Positions 6,171-13,416 of a stretch of DNA of 14,218 bases are shown here, in pieces; the stretch's first letter is position 1, and every line of letters starts with the position of its first letter. The DNA comes from JBMNKL01 sp050261495 (GTDB taxonomy: Bacteria; Bacillota; Clostridia; Acetivibrionales; DTU013), in NCBI GenBank assembly GCA_050261495.1, contig JBLNDI010000119.1, positions 1 through 14,218 on the forward strand. The letters run 5' to 3'. The notes beneath the pieces were generated by a model that saw nothing but the letters and a program-made list of their open reading frames with translations, searched no databases and was not told where the DNA came from. The position numbers were made by a program, and so were the translations under genes.

Positions 6171-7118
6171 ATGGAATATACGGCACTTGGAAGAACCGGG
6201 ATAATCGTGTCAAAACTGTGTTTCGGGGCACTGGTTATCGGACCGCTGCAATTGAACCTGCCGCCGGCGGAGGGAGCCAAGGTCATACGCGCGGCGCTGG
6301 AGAGAGGTATAAATTTTATCGATACGGCTGAACTTTACGGGACATATGAACATATAAGGGAAGCGTTGAAAGGTTTCGGCGGCAAGCCGGTAATTGCAAC
6401 AAAATCGTATGCCTATGCCGCCGCCGATGCCGCAAAAAGTGTCGAAAAGGCGAGAAAAGCACTGGATGTGGACGTTATCGACATATTTCTGATGCATGAG
6501 CAGGAAAGCAGGTTAACGCTGCGCGGCCACAGGGAGGCGCTTGATTATTACCTTAACGAGCGCGAGAAAGGCAGGATCAGGGCGGTAGGAGTCTCAACAC
6601 ACAATATTGAAGTTGTTCGGGCGATTTGTGACATGCCCGAAATAGATGTGATTCATCCGCTGATAAACAAAACAGGCATTGGTATCGGAGACGGCACAAT
6701 TGACGAAATGCTTGACGCGGTGCGGAATGCATATGAAAAGGGCAAAGGGGTGTATTCCATGAAGCCGCTGGGCGGCGGAAACCTGCTGCATTCTTACGAT
6801 GAGTGCATGGATTTCGTGCTGGGGTTTCCTTTTGTTCATTCCATAGCCATAGGCATGCAGAGTGTTGATGAAGTAGAAATGAATATAATAAAGTCGGAGG
6901 GCGGATGCATACCGGACAGGCTGAGGGAATCGGCGTCTTTGCGGAACAAGCGCCTGCATATAGACTATTGGTGCGAAGCATGCGGGAAATGCGTAGAACG
7001 GTGCCGGCAGGGTGCATTATCCCTTATTGAGGGTAAAGTCGCAGTAGACAGTGAAAAGTGCTTGTTATGCGGGTATTGCGGAAGCGCTTGTCCGCAATTT
7101 GCAATTAAGATATGCTGA
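6171..7118 (+). CDS. Aldo/keto reductase with C-terminal two-cluster ferredoxin domain
   Basis: This 315-residue protein joins an aldo/keto reductase (NAD(P)H-linked carbonyl reductase) barrel to a ferredoxin-like tail. The barrel shows the catalytic tetrad candidates D51 and Y56 (FIDTAELYG), K78 (ATKSYA) and H109 (LMHEQES). The tail has two 4Fe-4S motifs, C268-x2-C271-x2-C274-x3-C278 and C297-x2-C300-x2-C303-x3-C307. This fusion is common in anaerobic clostridia; the physiological substrate is unknown. Coupling between Fe-S electrons and the flavin-free barrel is inferred only. I prefer ATG 6171, with GAGGG at 6155-6159, over the in-frame TTG at 6150. It sits between ireB and ruvX, with no promoter seen after the ireB terminator. 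Confidence 0.92.
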   Translation: MEYTALGRTGIIVSKLCFGALVIGPLQLNLPPAEGAKVIRAALERGINFIDTAELYGTYEHIREALKGFGGKPVIATKSYAYAAADAAKSVEKARKALDVDVIDIFLMHEQESRLTLRGHREALDYYLNEREKGRIRAVGVSTHNIEVVRAICDMPEIDVIHPLINKTGIGIGDGTIDEMLDAVRNAYEKGKGVYSMKPLGGGNLLHSYDECMDFVLGFPFVHSIAIGMQSVDEVEMNIIKSEGGCIPDRLRESASLRNKRLHIDYWCEACGKCVERCRQGALSLIEGKVAVDSEKCLLCGYCGSACPQFAIKIC

Positions 7119-7120
7119 AT

Positions 7121-7158
7121 ATGTCCTGTAAGCTGAATGTCCTGCAAATGTCCTGCAA
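7121..7158 (+). repeat. Short triplicated motif upstream of ruvX
   Basis: Three copies of ATGTCCTGYAA occur at 7121-7131, 7137-7147 and 7148-7158, the last two directly abutting. GCTGAAT is also repeated (7114-7120, 7132-7138). This looks like local slippage or duplication just after the reductase stop codon. Confidence 0.6.
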
Positions 7159-7222
7159 GCGCCTGTGGAACAGCAACGGCGCACAAGACGGATTGTTGCG
7201 GCGTTTACCGGCGGAGGTTTAT

Positions 7223-7639
7223 ATGCGAATATTGGGTATTGATTTTGGGGAAAGTAGAATAGGTGTAGCTGTGAGCGACCCGCTCGGCTTGACTGCCCAG
7301 GGTCTTGATACGATCAAATGGGATGGCCGGATAATGATTCCGGCCGAACGGATCAAGCAGCTGGCAGCCCAATACCAGGTGGAGAAGATTGTTATCGGGC
7401 TCCCTAAAAATATGAACGGAACAATAGGCGAGAGCGGAAAGAGGGCGATAGAATTTGGAAATCTGCTTGAGGAGATTACAGGCCTGGAAGTTGTAAAATG
7501 GGATGAACGCCTTACGACCGTGTCCGCTAACCGCATAATGCACGAGACGGGGATGAAAACATCGAAAAAAAAGGACGCGGTCGATAAAATAGCGGCTGTA
7601 TTAATATTGCAGGGGTATCTTGACAGCAGGGTGAAATAA
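7223..7639 (+). CDS. ruvX: RuvX / YqgF family putative pre-16S rRNA nuclease
   Basis: RuvX/YqgF is an RNase H-fold protein of nearly all bacteria, linked to maturation of the 16S rRNA 5' end and also described as a Holliday-junction resolvase-like protein. The 138-residue product starts with MRILGIDFGESRIGVAVSD. Acidic active-site candidates are D7, E95 (KWDERLTT) and D121 (DKIAAVLILQGYL), in the usual places. The length is typical. ATG 7223 is chosen because GGAGG (7213-7217) is 5 nt upstream; the frame extends further left but without support. It is followed after 37 nt by the DUF1292 gene, the standard Firmicute order. Confidence 0.95.
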   Translation: MRILGIDFGESRIGVAVSDPLGLTAQGLDTIKWDGRIMIPAERIKQLAAQYQVEKIVIGLPKNMNGTIGESGKRAIEFGNLLEEITGLEVVKWDERLTTVSANRIMHETGMKTSKKKDAVDKIAAVLILQGYLDSRVK

Positions 7640-7676
7640 GGGTATGTTAGTTATACGAGAAAGGATGGTGTTATTT

Positions 7677-7964
7677 ATGGAGGAAGAAAGAGACGATATA
7701 GTCATATTAGTGGATGAAAACGGCGATGAAGTTGAATTTGAACATATTGATTCATTTGAATTGAACGACAACGAGTACGTTGTTCTGGCTCCGCTCGACG
7801 AGGAAGCCGATGAGGACGAGGAAGAGGAAGAGGAAGTAATCATATTGAGGGTTGAACATAATGAAGACGGGGAAGACTCGTATGTCACGATAGAAGATGA
7901 TGATGAGCTTGATGAGGTATTCGCCGAGTTTCAAGCCAGGATGGACGAGGAATACGAGCAATAG
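7677..7964 (+). CDS. DUF1292 family acidic protein (YrzB-like)
   Basis: This is a 95-residue, very acidic protein of the DUF1292 family (YrzB in Bacillus), function unknown. The sequence opens with MEEERDDIVILVDENGDEVEF and contains a run of ten Asp/Glu residues (DEDEEEEEEV region, about 43-52), then a second beta-rich stretch and an acidic end. Of three in-frame ATGs (7644, 7665, 7677) I choose the last: it gives the usual family N-terminus and leaves room for AAGGA (7661-7665) and GGTG (7667-7670) upstream. Its place right after ruvX matches the conserved ireB-ruvX-DUF1292 cluster. Confidence 0.85.
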   Translation: MEEERDDIVILVDENGDEVEFEHIDSFELNDNEYVVLAPLDEEADEDEEEEEEVIILRVEHNEDGEDSYVTIEDDDELDEVFAEFQARMDEEYEQ

Positions 7965-7970
7965 GCACGC

Positions 7971-8702
7971 TTATTCAAGATTTTTTTGCTTAAGCCGTTC
8001 TCTTTGCTGCATGTAAATATATTTTACCAGTGATTCCTGGTCTTTCTTCGTGATTTTAGTAAAACATAAGCCGAGTTCATACCTTTTGCCCTTGTCATCG
8101 AAAAACTTTATGTTTCTGAGGACCTTGCACTCTGCGCTTATTGTTCTGAGACCGGAAAGCTCCAGTTCCACTTTTATCGTGGAATCTTTCGGTATGTCTG
8201 CGTCCGTGACCAGGCACATACCGGAACCGCTGATATTTTTTGTGGTGGCGGCAATAGGCTTTTGCACTGTAAAATCCGCATCGTTTACAGGCTTGGCCTC
8301 TTCTTTGCCCTGAACAGCGTGCGGTTTGCCGGGTTTCCCGTCGGGCAGGATTAACGCGTTCAGGGCTATTTCCAGCCTGTAATACATTCTCCGCTGTATC
8401 TTTTCAATACCGCTCACAGGCTCGATTAACAGCACGGAAATGTTGCCGTGCATGTCCCTTTCCTTTACAACAGCGTTGAAACCCAGCAGGCCTTCCTGCT
8501 TGTTAATGAAGGTGAGGCGGATATGCGCGTCCGTAGGAATATAAACCAGCCTGGCTTCATGAATGGGGGCGGAAATTATTACAAGACCGTCATTACGATG
8601 CTCGAGTATTTGACTGACATAAGATCTGCCGGTTTTTTCCCCTTTATTATTCAGCACATCTAGTTCCAGCCTGGTTCCTATTTGAATATCCCGCAGCGTC
8701 AT
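7971..8702 (-). CDS. PilZ-domain c-di-GMP-binding protein (YcgR/YpfB-like)
   Basis: The 243-residue protein has an N-terminal YcgR-type domain (about 1-95) and a C-terminal PilZ domain that binds cyclic di-GMP. The binding motifs are R105-x3-R109 (RRMYYR) and N156-x-S158-x2-G161 (NISGSG), an accepted form of [D/N]xSxxG. Proteins of this kind act as flagellar brakes or control exopolysaccharide and motility. No flagellar genes lie nearby, so the output is unknown. About 47 residues separate the two motifs, with a Gly/Pro/Lys-rich insertion (about 120-150) that is longer than usual. AAGGAG (complement of 8711-8716) precedes the ATG by 8 nt. The gene is convergent with the DUF1292 gene and separated by only 6 nt. 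Confidence 0.9.
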   Translation of the reverse strand: MTLRDIQIGTRLELDVLNNKGEKTGRSYVSQILEHRNDGLVIISAPIHEARLVYIPTDAHIRLTFINKQEGLLGFNAVVKERDMHGNISVLLIEPVSGIEKIQRRMYYRLEIALNALILPDGKPGKPHAVQGKEEAKPVNDADFTVQKPIAATTKNISGSGMCLVTDADIPKDSTIKVELELSGLRTISAECKVLRNIKFFDDKGKRYELGLCFTKITKKDQESLVKYIYMQQRERLKQKNLE

Positions 8703-8748
8703 AAGCGGTGCTCCTTGATACGTATTTCAAAATTATACGATTAATTTA

Positions 8749-8777
8749 ATTATATCCTGATTGTCCGGCATTTCCAA
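8749..8777 (-). promoter_or_regulatory. SigA-type promoter for the PilZ gene
   Basis: On the minus strand TTGGAA (8777-8772), 17 bp, and a perfect TATAAT (8754-8749). The start would be near 8742, 40 nt upstream of the ATG. Confidence 0.65.
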
Positions 8778-8841
8778 GATTATACTTTTCAAATACCATG
8801 GATCCATGAAGGATTTTTCCATTGCGGGATAGAATTATATA

Positions 8842-8870
8842 TTCATGATTTAGAGCTTTTGAATTATACC
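8842..8870 (+). promoter_or_regulatory. Weak promoter candidate for the DUF3048 gene
   Basis: TTCATG (8842-8847), 17 bp, TATACC (8865-8870). Both boxes are imperfect; the position, 31 nt before the ATG, is suitable. Confidence 0.3.
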
Positions 8871-8901
8871 ATACTTTGAAACATCAACGGGAGGATTGCA
8901 G

Positions 8902-9987
8902 ATGCACAAACGATTTCCGGCCTATCCGGTTCTATTTTTTTTAGTTCTCGTTTTAGTATTTTTTACTGCTTGCGGCTCAAGGGACCAGGTTGAAGAAGAA
9001 ATACCGGCCGACGCGGAAACAACCGAAGTTATACCGCCGCCGCAAACAACAAGCGAACCAGCCGCTGAATCTGGTGAGACGAAGCCGGATGAGCCTCCCG
9101 CGAATGATGATTTTGCGCTTGCATCGGAAGGTATCCGGCCATTGGCGGTAATGATAGATAACGAGGGATCGAAAGTCCTGCCCCAGGGAGGATTGGACAA
9201 AGCGCAGATTATATACGAAATTATCGTGGAAGGGGGACTCACCAGGCTTATGCCGATATTCTGGGGAACCAACCCGGAAATGATAGGTCCCGTGAGAAGC
9301 GCAAGGCATTATTTCCTGGATTACTGCATGGAATACGACGCCATATATGTCCATTACGGTGAAAGCCCTCAGGCGGACAGGGATATCGGCAAATTCAAAA
9401 TAAACGAGATTGACGGGATAATCCTGGGACCGGACGTATTCTGGGACCTCACGAAGGATCCGGGCAACTGGCAGGATTCCTACACCTCCATGGAAAAACT
9501 CAAGGCGTATGCTCAGAAGAGAAAGTATAAGTCAACAACGGAAGTAAAATTCCCTTTTACATATAACCAGTCGGATGTCATTCCGGCCGCCGGTCAACCG
9601 GCGCCGGCAGTTACGTTGAAATATCCCTCAATGACCGTGAAATATGAATATGACGGTTCAACAGGATTATATAGCCGATTCAGATACGGAAAGCCTCACA
9701 TGGAGCGGGTCAGCGGCGAACAACTCAAGGCTAAAAATATCATAGTCATGTTTGTGCCGAATTACGATATCAAGGGCGACCCTGCCGGAAGGCAGGAGAT
9801 GGATACCACCGGCTCTGGGAAGGGGTATTTCATTACCGGCGGAAAAGCGGTTAAAATCAAGTGGTCCAAGGAATCCAGGAGTTCACAGACGAAGTACGCC
9901 GATGAGGAAGGAAATCCAATAACGCTTAACAGGGGACAAACATGGATTCAAATCATGCCCGTGGCAGCCAAGGTGACGTTTGAATAA
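8902..9987 (+). CDS. DUF3048 domain lipoprotein (YerB-like)
   Basis: This 361-residue predicted lipoprotein belongs to the DUF3048 family (YerB in Bacillus), function unknown. The N-terminus has a basic start (MHKRF), a hydrophobic stretch (about 10-22) and a lipobox-like FTAC with the lipidated cysteine at residue 24. An acidic, Pro/Thr-rich linker (about 28-75) follows, then the DUF3048 core beginning at RPLAVMIDN. This contains GPVRSARHYFLD and ends with a second domain carrying GRQEMDTTGSGKGYF and NRGQTWIQIMP. It should sit on the outer face of the membrane. The ATG at 8902 is preceded by GGGAGG (8889-8894), 7 nt away, better than TTG 8896. Confidence 0.9.
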   Translation: MHKRFPAYPVLFFLVLVLVFFTACGSRDQVEEEIPADAETTEVIPPPQTTSEPAAESGETKPDEPPANDDFALASEGIRPLAVMIDNEGSKVLPQGGLDKAQIIYEIIVEGGLTRLMPIFWGTNPEMIGPVRSARHYFLDYCMEYDAIYVHYGESPQADRDIGKFKINEIDGIILGPDVFWDLTKDPGNWQDSYTSMEKLKAYAQKRKYKSTTEVKFPFTYNQSDVIPAAGQPAPAVTLKYPSMTVKYEYDGSTGLYSRFRYGKPHMERVSGEQLKAKNIIVMFVPNYDIKGDPAGRQEMDTTGSGKGYFITGGKAVKIKWSKESRSSQTKYADEEGNPITLNRGQTWIQIMPVAAKVTFE

Positions 9988-10101
9988 ACGCTTCCAGAAT
10001 ATCACGCTTGAAAAGATGTTTGCATACCACTGCATTGGGTATTAAATATAGTACTGTGTTGTTTAAATTTTATGAAATATATCCGGAAAGGGTGGTATGT
10101 A

Positions 10102-10437
10102 ATGAAAAAACTGTGGAAATGCAGCGTATGCGGATATGTGCATGAAGGAGACGAAGCCCCGGATTATTGCCCGAAATGCAGAGCTTCGAAAGATAAGTTT
10201 AACGAACTTGGAGCAGAAGATGCGGAAAAGATAATCAAGTCACGCCGTACCAACGAGATCCATATGGAGATTGTTAATCTTGCCGAAAGGATCGCTGCAC
10301 TTGCACGCGAAGGAATTGAAATAAACCTGGACCCGCCTTGCGTTGCGCTTTTCAAAGACGCCGTTGCGGAGACGTATGTCATTAAGCAGCGCTCCATTGC
10401 CGAAATGGAAGGCCATATGAAAAAAGGCAAGTGGTAA
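10102..10437 (+). CDS. Rubredoxin-like domain protein with helical C-terminal domain
   Basis: The 111-residue protein begins with a rubredoxin-like iron site of the rubrerythrin C-terminal type: C7-x2-C10 (KCSVCGYVHEG) and C23-x2-C26 (YCPKC), with a short loop. The remainder (about 45-111) is predicted to be helical and shows no metal motif; its function is unknown to me. A role in electron transfer or oxidative-stress defence is suggested only by the iron site. There is no ferritin-like diiron domain, so it is not a full rubrerythrin. ATG 10102 is preferred because AAAGGGTGG (10087-10095) lies 6 nt upstream; the frame reaches back to 10072. No terminator is evident; two weak inverted repeats lie at 10461-10490. 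Confidence 0.85.
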   Translation: MKKLWKCSVCGYVHEGDEAPDYCPKCRASKDKFNELGAEDAEKIIKSRRTNEIHMEIVNLAERIAALAREGIEINLDPPCVALFKDAVAETYVIKQRSIAEMEGHMKKGKW

Positions 10438-10534
10438 TCCGGTCATCCTCCCATCCTGAACTTTTGACTTGTTTGCCGAAATGTCAAAGGCACGGCATTA
10501 CCGCGGAATGAGCACGCCCGGCGGGTAAAGGATG

Positions 10535-10562
10535 TTGACATTGTCCCTGTTTCAGTTATACT
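10535..10562 (+). promoter_or_regulatory. SigA-type promoter for the EamA transporter
   Basis: A perfect TTGACA (10535-10540), 16 bp, then TATACT (10557-10562). The start would be near 10569, 37 nt before the ATG. Confidence 0.72.
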
Positions 10563-10605
10563 AAAGCTATTGTACAATTACTGCATTGACGGAATGGTGG
10601 CTTGA

Positions 10606-11493
10606 ATGAAGGGAATTTTAGCACTAAAGGAAAGACCGAAGTCCATTCTTTACCTGGTTGTTACCGCAATACTTTGGAGCTTGGGAGGATTGCTGATTAA
10701 ATCGGTGAATTCCAACCCGATGGCGATCGCGGGAGTGAGGAGCGGGATATCCGCTATTATTATATTAATGGCAGCAAGAAGGCCGAAGTTCAACTGGTCC
10801 TTTGCGCAAATCAGCGCTGCGGTGTGCTATTCGGCAACGGTTCTGTCGTTTGTCGCAGCCAATAAAAATACAACGGCTGCAAATGCCACGCTGATTCAGT
10901 ATACCGCGCCAATATACATTGCACTTTTAAGCGCATGGTTGTTAAAGGAAAAAGCAAAACTGCTGGATTGGGTTGCAGTTGTTTTTGCTTTCGGCGGCAT
11001 GCTGCTGTTCTTCCTGGACGACATCAGTACGGAGGGCATGCTTGGCAATATCTTTGCTGCTGTTAGCGGTTTTTTCTTTGCAATGTTTGCGATTTTCATG
11101 AGGATGCAGAAGGACGGCTCCCCCATCGAGTCGGTATTGCTGGGAAATATTATGACCGCAGTTGTTGGCCTGCCTTTTTTATTCAGGGATATGCCAGATG
11201 GAAAAGGATGGCTCTTCCTGGTGGTATTGGGAGTCGCCCAGCTCGGGTTGCCGTACATCCTGTATTCAAAGGCCATCAGGCATGTTACGGCGCTTGAGGC
11301 GACGCTGATCCCGATTATTGAGCCGATCCTCAACCCCATGTGGGTATTCCTGGCGCTTGGCGAGGCGCCGGGCAAGTGGGCGGTTGTCGGGGGGATTGTT
11401 GTTGTGGTGGTTGTTACGGGCAGATGCCTGCTATCGATACGAACACCGCAGGAAAATACAGAGCCGCTGAGCCGTAAGGCGGCAGAGGGATAA
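10606..11493 (+). CDS. EamA / DMT superfamily transporter
   Basis: This 295-residue integral membrane protein has two tandem EamA repeats, about ten membrane helices, typical of the drug/metabolite transporter superfamily (amino acid or metabolite exporters such as RhaT/YdcZ relatives). The N-terminal repeat starts at SILYLVVTAILWSLGGLLIK and holds the typical LIQYTAPIYIALLS segment. The second repeat holds LPYILYSKAIRHV and LIPIIEPILNPMW. Sequence alone does not give the substrate. The ATG has only a modest ribosome binding site (GGTGG, 10596-10600). It has its own strong promoter and appears monocistronic. Confidence 0.92.
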   Translation: MKGILALKERPKSILYLVVTAILWSLGGLLIKSVNSNPMAIAGVRSGISAIIILMAARRPKFNWSFAQISAAVCYSATVLSFVAANKNTTAANATLIQYTAPIYIALLSAWLLKEKAKLLDWVAVVFAFGGMLLFFLDDISTEGMLGNIFAAVSGFFFAMFAIFMRMQKDGSPIESVLLGNIMTAVVGLPFLFRDMPDGKGWLFLVVLGVAQLGLPYILYSKAIRHVTALEATLIPIIEPILNPMWVFLALGEAPGKWAVVGGIVVVVVVTGRCLLSIRTPQENTEPLSRKAAEG

Positions 11494-11528
11494 TAAACGG
11501 GTATTGCATTATTGCTTTATTGGTGCTA

Positions 11529-11549
11529 GAATTAAAAAGCATTTAATTC
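11529..11549. repeat. Perfect 8-bp AT-rich inverted repeat
   Basis: GAATTAAA (11529-11536) and TTTAATTC (11542-11549) surround a 5-nt loop, 36 nt after the EamA stop and upstream of the tRNA promoter. There is no T tract, so a terminator role is weakly supported. Confidence 0.4.
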
Positions 11550-11588
11550 ACGGCAAGCCTGCGAAAAGTCTTTGCTGTAAGATAAGGC

Positions 11589-11617
11589 TTGATGAGAGAT
11601 GGTTTATATGCTAAAAT
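11589..11617 (+). promoter_or_regulatory. Promoter of the tRNA-Pro gene
   Basis: TTGATG (11589-11594), 17 bp, TAAAAT (11612-11617). The predicted transcript start near 11624 is only a few bases before the mature tRNA 5' end. Confidence 0.65.
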
Positions 11618-11627
11618 AATAGCCTGC

Positions 11628-11703
11628 CGGGGTGTAGCGCAGATGGTAGCGCGCTTGGTTCGGGACCAAGAAGTCGCAGGTTCAAATCCTGTCACTCCGA
11701 CCA
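11628..11703 (+). tRNA. tRNA-Pro (anticodon CGG)
   Basis: A complete 76-nt cloverleaf. The acceptor stem CGGGGTG (11628-11634) pairs with CACTCCG (11693-11699) with one G-U pair. The anticodon stem CTTGG/CCAAG holds the 7-nt loop TTCGGGA with anticodon CGG (11661-11663), reading the proline codon CCG. The T arm is GCAGG-TTCAAAT-CCTGT. The discriminator is A and the CCA end is encoded (11701-11703). It is a single gene with its own promoter and terminator. Confidence 0.96.
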
Positions 11704-11707
11704 GAAT

Positions 11708-11747
11708 AAAATCCTTGGGGTCATCATACCCCAGGGATTTTGCTTTT
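11708..11747 (+). terminator. Strong terminator after tRNA-Pro
   Basis: AAAATCCTTGGGGT (11708-11721) pairs with ACCCCAGGGATTTT (11728-11741), a 14-bp stem with one G-U pair and a 6-nt loop, ending in a T-rich tail. It starts 5 nt after the CCA. Because the arms are A- and T-rich at the base it could also serve the leftward GNAT gene. Confidence 0.88.
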
Positions 11748-11765
11748 GAGGTCCGTTTTATTGCT

Positions 11766-12338
11766 TTATCCGGTAAATGAATCAGCAGGCTTAATCCATT
11801 CTTCTTTCAGCAAACCGGTAATATATTCATCTTTTAATTCTCCGTCCGCCATGCAAACAAACGCCTTTCTCCGCAGGCCTTCGATTTTGTAGCCGAATTT
11901 CTCCTGCATTTTGAATGAAAGCTGATTCCCGGCAAAAAAGCCGTTTTCCAGTCTTCTTAGTTTCAGTTCGTTAAATGCGAATTCTATCCGCTTTCCAAAG
12001 GCTTCAGTCCCATATCCCTGTCCCTGGTATCTGGCATTGATCCAAATACCGCCGCCGGCGGTCCCATGAAACCTGTTTATATTAACCAGGCTTGTGCCGC
12101 CTACAACTTTCTTTTCAGATTTTAGTTCAATAGCAAATTCAAAAGACGTTCTGTCCGTCCCTTTTGCTGCAATCTGCCTGCAATAACTTATCCATCTTAC
12201 GGCATTTTCTTTTGTATACGGGTACGGAACATAAGCGAGCCATTTTGATACCTCGATATTATTCAGCCCTTCGACCAGGTCATCAATGTCGTTCTCATTC
12301 CATTCCCTAAGAATAAGCCTCTTTGTTTCCAATACCAT
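11766..12338 (-). CDS. GNAT family N-acetyltransferase (RimJ/RimL type)
   Basis: This 190-residue protein belongs to the GNAT acetyl-CoA-dependent acetyltransferases, in the branch related to RimJ/RimL ribosomal-protein acetylases. It begins with ETKRLILREWNENDIDDL, the family's usual opening. The acetyl-CoA pyrophosphate-binding motif is Q105-G-Q-G-Y-G110, followed by TEAFGKRIEFAF, and NQLSFKMQEKFGYKIEG is the typical C-terminal part. The acceptor substrate cannot be told; small-molecule or peptide targets are both known. On the minus strand GAGG lies 7 nt before the ATG. It lies 150 nt downstream of the thioesterase gene on the same strand and may share its transcript. Confidence 0.9.
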   Translation of the reverse strand: MVLETKRLILREWNENDIDDLVEGLNNIEVSKWLAYVPYPYTKENAVRWISYCRQIAAKGTDRTSFEFAIELKSEKKVVGGTSLVNINRFHGTAGGGIWINARYQGQGYGTEAFGKRIEFAFNELKLRRLENGFFAGNQLSFKMQEKFGYKIEGLRRKAFVCMADGELKDEYITGLLKEEWIKPADSFTG

Positions 12339-12488
12339 GACAATACCTCATTTTCGCACGATGCTTGTAAACATCAACTGTTTTGAATCCCGCTTTAAAC
12401 CTCCCAACCACAGGTATGACAAGCGGACTCATCCTCGGGCTAATAACCAATCGTTAGCCAATGGCAAGGGTGTACGACCCCCAGGAAA

Positions 12489-13214
12489 CTAATACATGAT
12501 AACCGTAGCGTGAAGTATGCGCTTGCTTTCATCCCACATGAAAACATAGTTTTTCACGCCGTCTGCCGCGTATTCCAGCAATACCTCTTCATGCAGCTTA
12601 ATTTCTTTCTTATAACTTACTTCAATGTTATTATAAAAAATATTATCCGTGCCTTCCGGTAAAACCTCGTTTACAAGGTCCATGTATGAAGGATTATGCA
12701 CATGGTTATTGCAATCAATCATGGATTTGTTTATTTTAAAGCGGGTTTCTGAAACAATCTGCAAATCTGTGTCAACCGATTCTGTGAATCTAAAATCGGG
12801 GAAGTTCTTATGCTGCGGCTCACACCCATACACGCCTACAATATCATCGGTCAGCCTTATCGGTTTACCGGTCTCCGTGTTTACGGCAAGCCACGTAGAT
12901 GTTGCTTTGGCTATAATTTCACCTTTTTGATTGAAAACATCATAATCCCTATACGCCCGTGCCCTGGAATATTCCTGCCCCCAGGTTTTCACAAGTATCG
13001 TTTCACATATTTTGGGCCGTTGATAGACTTCCAGTTTCCAGTTCAATACCACCCATGATATATGTCTTTTACCCAGGTCATTTATCCCCTGTCCTACCAA
13101 GCTCCCATGTACATTGGTTACGTTGGTCAATGCCTCCAAAAACGCCTTGTTTGTCATTTCATTATTGATTCCGACGTCCTGCATCCCGATAAAAAATTCC
13201 TGCTCTGCCTGCAA
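12489..13214 (-). CDS. Acyl-ACP thioesterase (FatA/FatB family)
   Basis: This 241-residue protein matches the bacterial acyl-ACP thioesterase family: two tandem hot-dog domains that release fatty acids from acyl carrier protein in the cytoplasm. The first domain contains GKRHISWVVLNWKLEVYQRP and TWLAVNTETGKPIRL. The second contains the catalytic signature D167-x-N169-x-H171-V-x-N174 (MIDCNNHVHNPSYMDL). The length is normal for the bacterial form. The start is a TTG at 13214 with AGGA about 11 nt upstream, which is a weak site; an internal ATG at 13184 lacks one. It is transcribed away from the arsR-hgcA operon. It appears more AT-rich than the genes left of the tRNA. No direct link to mercury biology is implied. 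Confidence 0.88.
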   Translation of the reverse strand: MQAEQEFFIGMQDVGINNEMTNKAFLEALTNVTNVHGSLVGQGINDLGKRHISWVVLNWKLEVYQRPKICETILVKTWGQEYSRARAYRDYDVFNQKGEIIAKATSTWLAVNTETGKPIRLTDDIVGVYGCEPQHKNFPDFRFTESVDTDLQIVSETRFKINKSMIDCNNHVHNPSYMDLVNEVLPEGTDNIFYNNIEVSYKKEIKLHEEVLLEYAADGVKNYVFMWDESKRILHATVIMY

Positions 13215-13352
13215 AATATTTCACTTCCTTCGCGGTTCGGCTATTAATTAATGGTCAAATCGATTAAAAGGAGGATTGAAGGATACTATCAAAGACCCAA
13301 GTTAAGTATATCAAAAGGATGTATTCTTAGGAAGGGAAAAATATCTTTCATA

Positions 13353-13381
13353 TTGACACTTTTCGATTTGACGCATATAAT
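13353..13381 (+). promoter_or_regulatory. Perfect-consensus promoter of the arsR-hgcA operon
   Basis: TTGACA (13353-13358), 17 bp, TATAAT (13376-13381): every position matches the SigA consensus. This is the strongest promoter in the window. Transcription would start near 13388, giving a leader of about 29 nt. Such a strong promoter in front of a metalloregulator gene suggests it is normally held down by repression. Confidence 0.88.
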
Positions 13382-13400
13382 GATCATATCGATATTTATA
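13376..13400 (+). promoter_or_regulatory. Candidate ArsR operator overlapping the start site
   Basis: Two overlapping palindromes, ATGATCAT (13380-13387) and ATATCGATAT (13386-13395), lie from the -10 box across the expected start site. TATAA/TTATA arms (13376-13380 and 13396-13400) flank them. AT-rich dyads at this place are typical ArsR/SmtB repressor sites. Binding is inferred, not shown. Confidence 0.55.
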
Positions 13401-13416
13401 GATTTGAGGTACCGAT

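Noticed and set aside
8797..8808. 12-bp palindrome CATGGATCCATG between the divergent PilZ and DUF3048 genes
   Set aside because: A perfect palindrome of this length is expected a few times by chance in 14 kb, and it overlaps neither promoter convincingly.
11589..11780. 63-codon open frame covering tRNA-Pro
   Set aside because: It is the translation of a tRNA gene; the cloverleaf, promoter and terminator explain the sequence.
12438..12459. Hairpin GGCTAA/TTAGCC between the thioesterase and GNAT genes
   Set aside because: The stem is only 6 bp with a 10-nt loop and no T tract on either strand, so a terminator call is not supported.
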